DNA of 64,000 bases from Halopseudomonas phragmitis (GTDB lineage: Bacteria; Pseudomonadota; Gammaproteobacteria; Pseudomonadales; Pseudomonadaceae): positions 3,619,501 through 3,683,500 of the forward strand of contig NZ_CP020100.1 of NCBI RefSeq assembly GCF_002056295.1. The letters are read 5' to 3'. The stretch's first letter is position 1, and each line of letters begins with the position of its first letter. The translations under genes were made by a program, and so were the position numbers. Below are positions 9,569-18,512 of this stretch, piece after piece. The notes below the pieces were generated by a model that ran no database searches, was not told where the DNA came from, and saw only the letters and a list, made by a program, of their open reading frames with translations.

Positions 9569-10231
9569 ATGTACAAGATACTCATCGCCGATGATCACCC
9601 GCTGTTCCGAGAAGCCATTTGCAATGTGATTCGCGAAGGCTTTCCCGGTACAGAGCTCATGGAAACCTCGGACCTGGACAGTGCTCTTGAACTCGCCAAG
9701 GAACAGGACGATCTGGACCTGATCCTGCTCGATCTGAACATGCCCGGCATGCACGGGCTCAACGGCCTCATCACCCTGCGCAACGAGTCGCCCTCGATTC
9801 CGGTGGTGATTGTCTCCGCCGAGGAAGACAAGCAGGTGGTGCTGCAGGCGATCACCTACGGCGCGGTCGGCTTCATCACCAAATCCTCACCACGTACGCA
9901 GATGACCGAAGCCATCGAGCAGATTCTCGGCGGCAATGTCTACCTGCCCTCGGATATCATTCGCGCCAACCGCACCATCACCCGGCGCAGCCCGGAAGAA
10001 ACCCCGATCTCCCCCGAACTGCTGTACGCCCTGACCCGTAAGCAGCTGCTGGTCCTCGAGCGTATGGCCAAGGGCGAGTCGAACAAGCAGATCGCCTATC
10101 ACCTGGATATCGCCGAAACCACGGTCAAGGCCCACGTCTCGGCGATTCTGCGCAAGCTCAATGTCCACAACCGGGTACAGGCGATTCTCTCGGCCAGCGA
10201 CGTGGATTTCAGCGCCTATCTGCGCCGCTAA
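9569..10231 (+). CDS. erbR: LuxR-type response regulator of alcohol oxidation (ErbR/AgmR-like)
   Basis: 220 residues: receiver domain (about 1-125) with D8-D9, phosphoacceptor D55 in [11 protein letters not shown] and conserved Lys in FITKSSP; LuxR-type HTH (about 150-215, [22 protein letters not shown]). ErbR (AgmR, ExaE relatives) activates quinoprotein alcohol dehydrogenase genes in pseudomonads. It lies convergent with the hybrid kinase gene nahK (34 bases between stops) and has no adjacent kinase on its own strand; NahK/ErcS-type hybrid kinases and EraS are the candidate phosphodonors. A copy of the shared operator motif lies in its leader. Confidence 0.86.
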   Translation: MYKILIADDHPLFREAICNVIREGFPGTELMETSDLDSALELAKEQDDLDLILLDLNMPGMHGLNGLITLRNESPSIPVVIVSAEEDKQVVLQAITYGAVGFITKSSPRTQMTEAIEQILGGNVYLPSDIIRANRTITRRSPEETPISPELLYALTRKQLLVLERMAKGESNKQIAYHLDIAETTVKAHVSAILRKLNVHNRVQAILSASDVDFSAYLRR

Positions 10232-10265
10232 GGCGGCGTGGAAGGCTGTTGCAGCGTGGTTGCAA

Positions 10266-12863
10266 TCAGCCCTGTTGCGCCAGCAAATGGCTCATCGCGG
10301 TTTTCAGCTTCATGGGTTTGACCGGCTTGTGCATCAGCACATGGCCGAGTTCGCGCACCTGCTGTTTGAGTTCGTTGCTGTAGTTGGCAGTGATCAGCAG
10401 CACCGGTAACGGCTTGCCGCGCCGGGCGTTGATACGGGCAACCACATCGACGCCGTTCTCATCGTTATCCAGGTGATAGTCGGCGATCAGCAGGTCGGCC
10501 GGCGCGTGGAACTGATCGACCTGCGCAGCCAGATCATCTTCAGACAACGCGGTAACCACCTCGCAGCCCCAGCCTTCGAGCAGGGTGCGCATGCCGGCAC
10601 AGATCGAAGCATCGTTATCCAGCACCCAGATTCTGGCCTGCTCCAGATGCTGACCGATCATGGCGGTCACCGGTCGCTCACTGACCGGCTCGTGACGCAG
10701 CCGGCCAAAGGGCACATCGACCGAGAACACCGAGCCCTTGCCCTCAACCGAATGTACCCGAATGCGATGGCCCAGCATGCGGGCGATCTTGTCGACAATT
10801 GCCAGCCCCAGGCCCAGGCCCCGGTCCTTGGTATTCGCCGCCGGATTGACCCGTTTGAACTCCTGAAAGATCTCCTGCAGCTTGTCCTGGGGAATCCCCA
10901 GCCCGGTATCCCAGACCTCTATACGCAGGCCATGGGCATGCCGACGACAGCCCAGCAGGATTCGACCACTGCGGGTATAGCGGATGGCGTTGGACAAGAA
11001 GTTGCGCAGAATCCGCGCCAGCAACTGCGGGTCGCTGCGCACCACCGCCTGGCTGCCAACGAAGCTGAATGTCAGCCCTTCGCTGGCCGTCACCTGACGG
11101 TACTCGTTGGCCAGATTGTCGAGCAGCTCTGACAGGGTGAAGTCGCAGATATCCGGCTTGATCACCCCGGCATCCAGTTTGGAAATATCGACCAGAGTAC
11201 CAAGCAGGTTTTCCACATCCTCGAGCGAATGACTGACCTGGCGGATCAGGCCAGCGCTATGATCGGGTACCGGCTGTTCGAGCAAGGCTCCGGTAAACAG
11301 CCGGGCGGCGTTGAGCGGTTGCAGCAGGTCATGGCTGACAGCAGCAAGAAACTTGGTTTTCGACAGGTTGGCCTGCTCGGCCTCGCGCTTGGCCTCGCGC
11401 AGGCGCGACTCGGCCTGGGCCCGCTCGCTGATTTCCTGACGAAGCTGGTCGTTGAGCGCGGTCAGTTCCTGGGTACGCTCGCGCACCCGCTGCTCCAGAT
11501 GCTGATAGGCCTGATGCAGGGCCTCGGCGGTTCGCCGCCGATCAGTGATATCGCGGATCAGTACAAAGATGCCGATCACCTCGCCTTCGGCATTGCGGTT
11601 GGGCACATAGGAGCGCAACAGGTAACGTTCCTGCTCCTCAAGGTTCGATTCGGCGAACTCGAAGGTCACGCTTTCGCCGTTGAAGGCCCGCTCGATGTAG
11701 GGTTCCAGACGGGCAAACTGCTCCTCACTGTGAGCCCGGCGCAGGCTGTGGCCGTGAATGTCGCCACGCGGCCAGCCGTACCACTCGTCATAGACCTTGT
11801 TGGTGAACTGATAGGTCAGGTCGTCACTCACATAGGCGATCATCGCCGGCACATGATCGGTGATCAGTCGCACCCAACGCTCGCTTTCCAGCAAAGCATT
11901 GGCGTACAGGTCATGCTCGGTAATATCGGTATAGGTGTTGACGAAACCGCCAGTCGGCATCGGGTGGGTGCGCACTTCCAGCACCCGACCATTGCTCAGG
12001 CGCTGCTCGCTGCTGAGCAATGGCTCACCATCCTCACACAGGGTGTAGGGCGTGAACAGATCCAGCTCGCTGTCTTCCATTACCTCGGCAAACGGTCGAT
12101 GGGCCTCGATCGGCGCCAGTCCGGCCAGCTCCAGGAAACGCCCGTTCCATAACTCCAGCGCGCCTTCGTCGTTGACCACCGCCACACCTTGCGACAGGCT
12201 GTCGACCGTGCGCTGCAACAACCGGGTCTTCTGCGCCAAGGCCTTCTCGCGGCGTGCCGCTTCGGAATGCTTGAGGTCGGTGATGTCGGTGTACATGATC
12301 ACCAGTCCGCCTTCACGGGTCGGCCGCTCGCTGACCTGCACCCAGCGCTGGTTACGCAACTGATAAAGCAAATGACCGTCGGCCCCGGCCTCGATATCCA
12401 CCACCAGCCCGGTCGAAGTCGCCAGGCGCTTGACCTCGCTCAGAGTGGTGCCTTCCACCACCCGCGCCCGGGTTCCTTGCCAAAAGGCAGCAAACCGGCT
12501 GTTGAACAGCACGATGCGCATATGCCGATCAAACAGGACGAAGGCATCGGACACGCTTTCGATTGCATCGATCAGGTAATGATGGGCGGTCTCGGCCCTG
12601 GCCCGGGCCTCGCTAAGCAGGCGGTTGCTGGCCTGCAGTTCGGCCATGGTTTCGTTGAGCGCCTGGGTCCGCTCGCGAACCTGCTCGGCCAGTTCCACCG
12701 AATGCTGGAACGCCGCGTAGCTCTCGGTGCGCTGGCTGGAGCTGGACTCGACACGCTCGATCAGCGCCGCGTTAATCCGCCGCAACTTGTTGACCTCGGC
12801 CCGCAGCGCCAGCAGCTCATCATCGCTGCTCGGCAGCAACGCCTGTTCAGTGTGGTAAGGCAA
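10266..12863 (-). CDS. nahK: Hybrid sensor histidine kinase with PAS domains (NahK/ErcS'-like)
   Basis: Cytoplasmic hybrid kinase of about 865 residues: N-terminal coiled coil, a run of PAS domains over roughly residues 75-430 with coiled-coil linkers (VRERTQ motifs), HisKA with H511 in AAVSHDLLQP, HATPase, and a C-terminal receiver with D795 in LLIADYHLD. The upstream FIST gene stops at 12849, inside the first part of this reading frame. The ATG at 12932 would overlap it by 86 bases, so a TTG at 12863 (or 12839) is more likely; the start is uncertain. In P. aeruginosa nosP and nahK form the same pair, and NosP regulates the kinase in response to nitric oxide. Confidence 0.82.
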   Translation of the reverse strand: MPYHTEQALLPSSDDELLALRAEVNKLRRINAALIERVESSSSQRTESYAAFQHSVELAEQVRERTQALNETMAELQASNRLLSEARARAETAHHYLIDAIESVSDAFVLFDRHMRIVLFNSRFAAFWQGTRARVVEGTTLSEVKRLATSTGLVVDIEAGADGHLLYQLRNQRWVQVSERPTREGGLVIMYTDITDLKHSEAARREKALAQKTRLLQRTVDSLSQGVAVVNDEGALELWNGRFLELAGLAPIEAHRPFAEVMEDSELDLFTPYTLCEDGEPLLSSEQRLSNGRVLEVRTHPMPTGGFVNTYTDITEHDLYANALLESERWVRLITDHVPAMIAYVSDDLTYQFTNKVYDEWYGWPRGDIHGHSLRRAHSEEQFARLEPYIERAFNGESVTFEFAESNLEEQERYLLRSYVPNRNAEGEVIGIFVLIRDITDRRRTAEALHQAYQHLEQRVRERTQELTALNDQLRQEISERAQAESRLREAKREAEQANLSKTKFLAAVSHDLLQPLNAARLFTGALLEQPVPDHSAGLIRQVSHSLEDVENLLGTLVDISKLDAGVIKPDICDFTLSELLDNLANEYRQVTASEGLTFSFVGSQAVVRSDPQLLARILRNFLSNAIRYTRSGRILLGCRRHAHGLRIEVWDTGLGIPQDKLQEIFQEFKRVNPAANTKDRGLGLGLAIVDKIARMLGHRIRVHSVEGKGSVFSVDVPFGRLRHEPVSERPVTAMIGQHLEQARIWVLDNDASICAGMRTLLEGWGCEVVTALSEDDLAAQVDQFHAPADLLIADYHLDNDENGVDVVARINARRGKPLPVLLITANYSNELKQQVRELGHVLMHKPVKPMKLKTAMSHLLAQQG

Positions 12864-13995
12864 AGGCCACCCCGGTGAAGGTCTGATTGATGTGCATGCC
12901 GTTGTACTGCTCGCCATAGGTGTTGAAACCAATCACCCGGTTGTTGGCGAGAAAGCGACCGAGGCTGTCGGCTTCACCGCGTAGCTCACTTTCCATCCGA
13001 CGCAGAAAACAGTCGCAGCCAATGATCAGTACCGGTTCACCCAACTGCTGACGCAAACGCTCAATCTCCAGCCGCAAATCAGGCAGCAGCGGCCCCGGCT
13101 GCATGGCGGTCAGCACGATGCCGGTATCCACCGCGCAGTAGAAAGTCAGGCTGCCATCCGGGTTGACCCGCTGGATCGAGCGCACATAGAACTGATCACG
13201 AATGCGCACCGCCAGCACATTGAGGGCAAAATGGCTGAGGCTCAGCTCGCTCAACGGCACCCCGACCAACCGGGCATACTCCTCAGCGGCTGGCTCGGCA
13301 TTAAGCTCCAGCACGGTGCGGGTTTCGCTGTCAGCGGCGGTGACCACCAACTTGTCGGCCAGAGGTTGCAGGTGATGGGTGGTGAATACCTCGAAATTGA
13401 GCCAGGTATTGAACATCACCACCACCGCCGCGCCGGTATGAAAGCGGCCCTGATGGTAAACATGGGTATGGCTGAGGTGATTATCGTCGCCGGCCGAGCC
13501 GCCAAAATGCGGGATGCTGCCCAACGCTGCGCTAAGGGTCGAGAGCACGACTTCCTCACGACTGGACAGGCCATCGAGCAGAGTCAGGGCGAAGGTGTGA
13601 TCCTTGATTGGCGCCAGACCGGTATGCCGGCAGTGACTGAGCATGCGCTCGACCGCCTGCTGGGCATCGACCAGGCTGAAGTTGTCCAGCTCACGGATCA
13701 GCGTGCAGTCGACGGCAAAGGCCCGGTGATCAAAACCGATGGCCGTAATACAGCCGCGGCCATAGCCCTGCGAGGTAATTTCCCCGGCACTGGTGCAACC
13801 GGTCAGCGCCACTCCGCCGAAATGCTGCTCCAGCGCATCCGCCAGGGTCGCCAGGTCGTACTCGGCCGAACAGAAAAACAGCACGAAGCCCAGGTGCGGG
13901 TGCAGCAACTGGCTGGCCAGGTCCTGAGCCGCCTGTTCCGGCTCTGCCGCGTCGGTCATCGCGGTCTTGAAACAATCGGCCAGCTTGTGCGGCAT
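12847..13995 (-). CDS. nosP: FIST-domain sensory protein (NosP-like)
   Basis: 382 residues from the ATG at MPHKLADCF, which has GGGGAGGCG in front; a longer frame exists upstream but lacks such a site. The N-terminal FIST_N region (about 25-215) and FIST_C region (about 220-365) are recognisable from LDGLSSREEVVLSTLSAALG, GGSAGDDNHL and GCDCFLRR. FIST proteins are small-ligand sensors; the homologue NosP binds haem and nitric oxide and controls its neighbouring kinase. Gene order with nahK immediately downstream is preserved here. Ligand identity in this organism is inferred. Confidence 0.8.
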   Translation of the reverse strand: MPHKLADCFKTAMTDAAEPEQAAQDLASQLLHPHLGFVLFFCSAEYDLATLADALEQHFGGVALTGCTSAGEITSQGYGRGCITAIGFDHRAFAVDCTLIRELDNFSLVDAQQAVERMLSHCRHTGLAPIKDHTFALTLLDGLSSREEVVLSTLSAALGSIPHFGGSAGDDNHLSHTHVYHQGRFHTGAAVVVMFNTWLNFEVFTTHHLQPLADKLVVTAADSETRTVLELNAEPAAEEYARLVGVPLSELSLSHFALNVLAVRIRDQFYVRSIQRVNPDGSLTFYCAVDTGIVLTAMQPGPLLPDLRLEIERLRQQLGEPVLIIGCDCFLRRMESELRGEADSLGRFLANNRVIGFNTYGEQYNGMHINQTFTGVAFALPH

Positions 13996-14052
13996 ATCCG
14001 CCTCCCCACCTTTGACTATCTGCCTACCAGCACCACACCACCGCCCCTTCCT

Positions 14053-14338
14053 CGTCATCGCGAGGGCCGCAGGCCCGTGGCGATCCAGCCCTTACTCCCA
14101 GCAACCCCGATGGATTGCCGCGGCGCTTTGCGCCTCGCAATGACGGTGGGGTGAAACACGTCACCGGCATTCTCTTGCCCCGTCATCGCGAGGGCCGCAG
14201 GCCCGTGGCGATCCAGTCCGTACTCCCAGCAACCCCGATGGATTGCCGCGGCACTTCGTGCCTCGCAATGACGGTGGGGTGAAGCACGTCACCGGCATTC
14301 TCTTGCCCTCTCATCCTCTTCCCCGTCATCGCGAGGGT
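14053..14338. repeat. Tandem REP-type inverted repeats (128 bp period)
   Basis: Two near-identical copies start at 14053 and 14181 and a truncated third at 14324. Each carries the element CGTCATCGCGAGG...GTGGCGATCCAG and, about 20-25 bases on, its inverted partner TGGATTGCCGCGG...CCTCGCAATGACGG. They are paired REP elements duplicated in tandem. The same family occurs at 21566-21712 and 55260-55368. The stretch between nosP and the porin gene (13996-14487) otherwise holds only one operator-like motif and the porin terminator. Confidence 0.85.
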
Positions 14339-14382
14339 GGGTCTAGTTTGATTGTAGGGAGCGGCCACCGGGCTCGACATAC

Positions 14383-14392
14383 TACTTCGGTA
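14383..14392. promoter_or_regulatory. Operator-like motif upstream of nosP-nahK
   Basis: TACT-TC-GGTA within ACTACTTCGGTACT matches the shared motif. It lies about 390 bases before nosP, on the far side of the REP array, and about 50 bases beyond the porin terminator, so nosP-nahK is the only downstream candidate. Confidence 0.4.
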
Positions 14393-14442
14393 CTGGGTGA
14401 ATAAACCTTGGAAGTAATGGCCACCCGCCGTGACCCAAAACG

Positions 14443-14470
14443 CAACAACCGGGGCAAGCCCCGGTTGTTG
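14443..14470 (-). terminator. Rho-independent terminator of the porin gene
   Basis: A perfect 13-base stem (CAACAACCGGGGC and GCCCCGGTTGTTG) with an AA loop, followed on the minus strand by CGTTTTGGG. It lies 17 bases after the porin stop codon. Confidence 0.85.
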
Positions 14471-14487
14471 GTAGTGCCTTGCCGGTT

Positions 14488-15651
14488 TTACCAGCTCAGC
14501 GCGACACCCAGCGCCACAGTGCTGGTTTTCTCCAGCTTCAGGCTGTTAGTGCGATCATCCAGCTCGAAGCGGTTGTACTCGCCAACCAGGGTCAGGTTGT
14601 CGTTGACACTGTGGAACAGCGCCACACCACGGGTCTTGTAGTCAGCCTTGACGCCAATACCGTTGCCGTCGTCCTTGGTCTTGCCGTAGGACAGCGCCAG
14701 ACGGTTCTTGCCGAACTTGTAGGAACCCTGCAGCAGGTGACCCTTGCTGTCGATCTCGCGCAGTTGCGCCTGACCGGCGTTATTGGTGAAGAACGGGTTG
14801 ACACCCTCGGCATCAAAACCGGAGGCGGTCAGCGACAGGTTGCCCATCTTGGCCTGGACACCGTAACCAAGGCCCTTGGAGGTCACAGAGTCAACGCTGC
14901 TGTCGGTGTTCTTCGAAGTCTGACGCTGGCCGTTGATCCAGGTGAACAGGTCGACACCACCCAGTTGGGCCTGATAGGTGATCTCGGTCTCGAAACGCGG
15001 ACGGTCCTGATAGTTCTTGCCCACCAGCGAATCATCGGTGGTATCGACCGGATCCATGATACCGGCAGCCACCCGGAAGCCATTCATGACCGGCGAGCGG
15101 TAGGTGATCTGCGCAGTCGGGAACGGATAGGGATAACCGCTGCCAATGTTGCCAAAGGACACGCCACCGAAATCAACCAGCCCCAGGGTGTCGCTGACCT
15201 GACCGTAGCCGGCCAGGAACTCGTCGACGAAAATGTTGGAACGGGCGAACAGACCGAAGTCCTTACCTACCAGGAACTCACCCCAGTCGCCACCGATGGT
15301 GCCGTAGAACTGACGCACATCGATGTCGGTCGCGGTGCCGTTGGTTTCGCTGTCATTGATGGTGACCCAGAACGAGGAGCGTGCGCCCAGTTGCAGATCG
15401 CCCATGTCCTTGCCCATGTTGAAACCGATGTAGTTGGGCAGAAAGCCCATTTTCACCCGCGACTGCTTGCGCTCGCGGGCCGGATCGGCGCTGTCGACAT
15501 CCGAATGGACATAGAAAACGTTGATGTAGCCGTCCGCAGAGAAAGTCGTGCCATCCTGATCGTACAGGGTGATGGCGGCGGATGCGGGTGCGCTGATGAT
15601 GGCTGCGGCCAGTGCAGTCAACAGCGGGCTGGCAATCTTTTTCTTGTTCAT
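14488..15651 (-). CDS. Outer-membrane porin of the general diffusion family
   Basis: 387 residues from ATG 15651 (GGAGAG upstream). Signal peptide MNKKKIASPLLTALAAAII with cleavage near ASA/A, then alternating beta strands typical of a 16-stranded gammaproteobacterial porin, starting LYDQDGTTFSADGYINVFY and ending LGVALSW with a terminal aromatic residue for BAM recognition. Several operator-like motifs upstream place it with the alcohol oxidation genes, suggesting it admits the alcohol substrate. A strong terminator follows. Specificity cannot be told from sequence. Confidence 0.83.
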   Translation of the reverse strand: MNKKKIASPLLTALAAAIISAPASAAITLYDQDGTTFSADGYINVFYVHSDVDSADPARERKQSRVKMGFLPNYIGFNMGKDMGDLQLGARSSFWVTINDSETNGTATDIDVRQFYGTIGGDWGEFLVGKDFGLFARSNIFVDEFLAGYGQVSDTLGLVDFGGVSFGNIGSGYPYPFPTAQITYRSPVMNGFRVAAGIMDPVDTTDDSLVGKNYQDRPRFETEITYQAQLGGVDLFTWINGQRQTSKNTDSSVDSVTSKGLGYGVQAKMGNLSLTASGFDAEGVNPFFTNNAGQAQLREIDSKGHLLQGSYKFGKNRLALSYGKTKDDGNGIGVKADYKTRGVALFHSVNDNLTLVGEYNRFELDDRTNSLKLEKTSTVALGVALSW

Positions 15652-15754
15652 TGTGCTCTCCGATGGATTCATGGCTGACGTTGTAATGCCGTCGGGCCGA
15701 TTATCGGAAAGCCTCGGGAACCACCCCATTCTGCCAAGGGCGCGAATCCACCAG

Positions 15755-15824
15755 TCTTTGGTGGCAGGCAAAAAGCCTCGACCAATCAATGCTTTGGCAT
15801 GTGCTACCAGCACTACCTTGGTAG
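15755..15824. promoter_or_regulatory. Cluster of operator-like motifs upstream of the porin
   Basis: CTACC-TT-GGTAG (15813-15824) is a near-perfect copy; weaker copies GCT-TT-GGCA (15791-15799) and CT-TT-GGTG (15756-15763) are about 24 and 60 bp away. All lie 100-170 bases before the porin ATG and immediately after the pqqF stop. The same motif precedes exaA and erbR. Confidence 0.55.
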
Positions 15825-15851
15825 CGGTCCAGGCACTAAACAGCTCTTGAA

Positions 15852-18407
15852 TCAACCCGGCTGGGCACTGACCAGACGGATACGCCGGGCCTTGATGAAG
15901 AAACTGTGCAGCAGGTGCTGCCAGTCCCGCTCGGAGAGGGTGCGCAGCGTCAGCAATTGCTCGTCCAGCGACGACTGCAGTGGGTAGAGTGCCGCCTGCC
16001 AGGCAGCGTCGAAAGCGCCGTCGGCGGTTTGCCGCCGGGTCTGGATACTTGCTGCCAGGCGAGCCGCAGCCTGGCGCACCTGCTCGAACGGCAGCTCCCG
16101 CAAATACTGGTGCTGTTGTTCAAGACAGGCTATTGCCGCCTCATCGATCAGAGTCAGCGGCTGGTTCGGTGACTGGACCAACAGCAGTATGCCCGGCCAG
16201 CCGGACAATGGATGATAGCGCGCAACCACCCAGTAGCCGAGTTGCTGGCGGGTGCGCAACTGGTCGAAGAACGCCGGCGCCAGCCAGTGTTCAAGCAAGC
16301 GCCAGCCGATGTGCATCAGTGACCCGGCAGTCGGCGCCGGCAACCAGACCACCAGGGCCCGATCCGGATGGGCACAAGGCACCGGTCCGGACTGCATGAA
16401 CGGCAAGCTCCAGTCCCAGGAGAACGGCGCGGCCACGGCCGGGAAGCGTTCACTCAGGTGGCCAGCAATGACGCCGTCAGACTCGCCCGACCAATCTTGC
16501 GGATGCAGCCAGAGCAACTGAGCCTGGGCACACAAGCGCCGCCAATCCGCCAGCGTCAACACCGGGGCGTTCAACAGTTGATCCGGCCCATCCTGCAAGC
16601 GCTGCAACAGCCGGTAGGCCGGCAAGGCCTGCACACGCTGACGATGATCGTGCTGCTGCAAGCGCCAAAGCACCGTCAGTTCAGTCTCGCTCGGAGGGTT
16701 CAGGCTCGCCAGCAGTTCGCCGAGCAATTCGGGCAAAACCTCGCGCGGGCCGCTCAAAGTCAGCTCTATACGCCCTTCCAACGCCTGCCAGTCGAGCTGC
16801 ACGGCCCGCAGGCTCGCCTGCTCGGCCAGCACTTCGCATTGCAACTGCCAGAGCCTGACCAGCCCGCTCAGACTGTTGAAGTCGGCCTGCTCGGCAGGCC
16901 AGCACCAGGCCAGGCGGGTCCGTTGCCAGGTGCCAACCGGCTCATTGCCGAGCCGGCGCACACCTGGTGGCATTGTTGTCTGAGCCGCCCCCTGCTCTGC
17001 GCGGCTCCGGCGTCCCCAGGCCGGCCAGTCGTCCGGTGCAAGTGCAATACCAGTGATCGGCGGGGGCGTCCGTCGCAAGGGCTGGCAAGCATAGGAGGTA
17101 GCTGTCCAGCGGCACTGCTCAGGCGTAATCTGGCCAGCGTTGCAACGCAGTACATGCGGTGCATCCTGTAACGCGGTCAACAACACTTGCCATAGCTGTG
17201 GCTCAGGACGCTGCCAGTCTTCGCTCTTCAGAAGCTGCTCGGCGCCCTGACGCAGCAGCCGTTCGGCCAACTGGGCGCACCAGATCAAGGGTTCACCCTG
17301 GGGCCCACGGCTGAACGCCTGATCAGCCCAGTCTTGCCGTTGCTCACAAGGCCAACCCTCTGGACCGGTCGCGGCCAGCGCGGCCAGCCATTGCTGCCAG
17401 GCACTGAGCAAAGTGGCGACGTCCAGCGCTGGTGACAACGGCTCCAGTTCAATCACCAGCAGCGCCGGACCGCTGACACCCGGCTCGATCCGCGCCTGCC
17501 AGTTCAGCACCACTCCCTGGCGCCGCAACCAGCCCAGAGCCGCAGCCGGCGCCGCACTGTTGAGCCAGGCCAGAAGCCAGTTGGCCGCGGCCGATTCGGC
17601 CGGCAGATTCGCCAGTGACCACAGCAGGGTCCAACTGCTGGAGCCTCCGGGGCCAGACCAGTCAATCAGCTGCGCGGGCGAGCGCAGCATGAGCTGTGGC
17701 CGTTGGCGCGGCTCACGCTCGCCCGCCGACAAGCTCCGTCCAAGCTGCTCAACCAGTCTCGATAAATGCTCAAGACTCGCTGGTGCATGCACCACCAGAG
17801 TCATTGCCCCGGCGCGGTAGTAGCGTCGATGAAAATCGTGCAGTTCGTTCGCCAGGCGTTGCGGCTCGGCAGCCAGACTCTCGGCATTGCCGGCAGAGAA
17901 ACGCCCCCCCGGATGCCGGGGATCGAAACACAAGCCCAGCACCGCCTGACGATGAATGTCCGGGTCGGCCAGCCGGGTACGGAATTCGGCATCGATCACC
18001 TGACGTTCACTGGCCACCAGCGCCGGGCTGAACAATGGCTGCGCCAGCATATCGAGCAGATGCGCCAGACACTCGTCCAACCCCTCGGGGCTGACGCTGA
18101 AGTGCAGGCGCGTGCGCTCCGGCGCGGTGCTGGCGTTGAAACGTCCGTCCCAACGGCTGACCCGTTCAGGAAAGCTGCCCGCTTGCGGATAACCGGCCGA
18201 GCCCATGAACAACAGGTGCTCGAGCAGATGGGCAAGCCCCGGATAGGCATCGGGCTCATCGTGACTGCCAACATCGACCAGCGCCACCGCCGTGGCCCGA
18301 CTGGCCGCCGGATCAGCGATCAGCAGGCAGTGCAGACCGTTGGCATGCCGATACAGTTGATAGTCACGCCCGTCTGCCGGTGTGACAGGCAAGGCCAGGG
18401 CTTGCAT
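15852..18407 (-). CDS. pqqF: PQQ biosynthesis-type M16 peptidase PqqF
   Basis: 851 residues, the size of PqqF/insulinase-class M16 peptidases. The inverted zinc motif HLLEH is at residues 60-64 (H60 and H64 zinc ligands, E63 base), and the C-terminal inactive M16 half follows. PqqF cleaves the PqqA precursor peptide after PqqE cross-links it, feeding PQQ synthesis; this fits the quinoprotein dehydrogenase in the same region. No pqqABCDE genes are in the window, so they must lie elsewhere. GGAG lies nine bases before the ATG. Two operator motifs precede it. A pitrilysin-like role is the alternative. Confidence 0.83.
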   Translation of the reverse strand: MQALALPVTPADGRDYQLYRHANGLHCLLIADPAASRATAVALVDVGSHDEPDAYPGLAHLLEHLLFMGSAGYPQAGSFPERVSRWDGRFNASTAPERTRLHFSVSPEGLDECLAHLLDMLAQPLFSPALVASERQVIDAEFRTRLADPDIHRQAVLGLCFDPRHPGGRFSAGNAESLAAEPQRLANELHDFHRRYYRAGAMTLVVHAPASLEHLSRLVEQLGRSLSAGEREPRQRPQLMLRSPAQLIDWSGPGGSSSWTLLWSLANLPAESAAANWLLAWLNSAAPAAALGWLRRQGVVLNWQARIEPGVSGPALLVIELEPLSPALDVATLLSAWQQWLAALAATGPEGWPCEQRQDWADQAFSRGPQGEPLIWCAQLAERLLRQGAEQLLKSEDWQRPEPQLWQVLLTALQDAPHVLRCNAGQITPEQCRWTATSYACQPLRRTPPPITGIALAPDDWPAWGRRSRAEQGAAQTTMPPGVRRLGNEPVGTWQRTRLAWCWPAEQADFNSLSGLVRLWQLQCEVLAEQASLRAVQLDWQALEGRIELTLSGPREVLPELLGELLASLNPPSETELTVLWRLQQHDHRQRVQALPAYRLLQRLQDGPDQLLNAPVLTLADWRRLCAQAQLLWLHPQDWSGESDGVIAGHLSERFPAVAAPFSWDWSLPFMQSGPVPCAHPDRALVVWLPAPTAGSLMHIGWRLLEHWLAPAFFDQLRTRQQLGYWVVARYHPLSGWPGILLLVQSPNQPLTLIDEAAIACLEQQHQYLRELPFEQVRQAAARLAASIQTRRQTADGAFDAAWQAALYPLQSSLDEQLLTLRTLSERDWQHLLHSFFIKARRIRLVSAQPG

Positions 18408-18469
18408 GACGCATCACTCCGTTATGGATTTCCAGTCATGGTGAAAGGCGGTTTCGCCGCTGGGTACTG

Positions 18470-18502
18470 TGCTTTGGTACCGACAGGCGCAATACCAAAG
18501 TC
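18470..18502. promoter_or_regulatory. Paired operator-like motifs upstream of pqqF
   Basis: TGCT-TT-GGTA at 18470-18479 and, on the opposite strand, GACT-TT-GGTA at 18493-18502 lie 23 bp apart, 65-95 bases before the pqqF ATG and just after the ercS stop. The spacing resembles the 22 bp seen before exaA. Confidence 0.5.
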
Positions 18503-18512
18503 GCAAATGATC

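Noticed and set aside
10473..12152. Several plus-strand frames across nahK
   Set aside because: Shadows of the kinase; no start site and no recognisable domain.
14053..14338. Insertion sequence remnant
   Set aside because: The repeat carries no transposase coding sequence or target-site duplication; the dispersed short inverted pairs fit REP elements.
14479..15678. Plus-strand open frame across the porin gene
   Set aside because: Antisense shadow; the minus strand has a signal peptide, terminator and barrel pattern.
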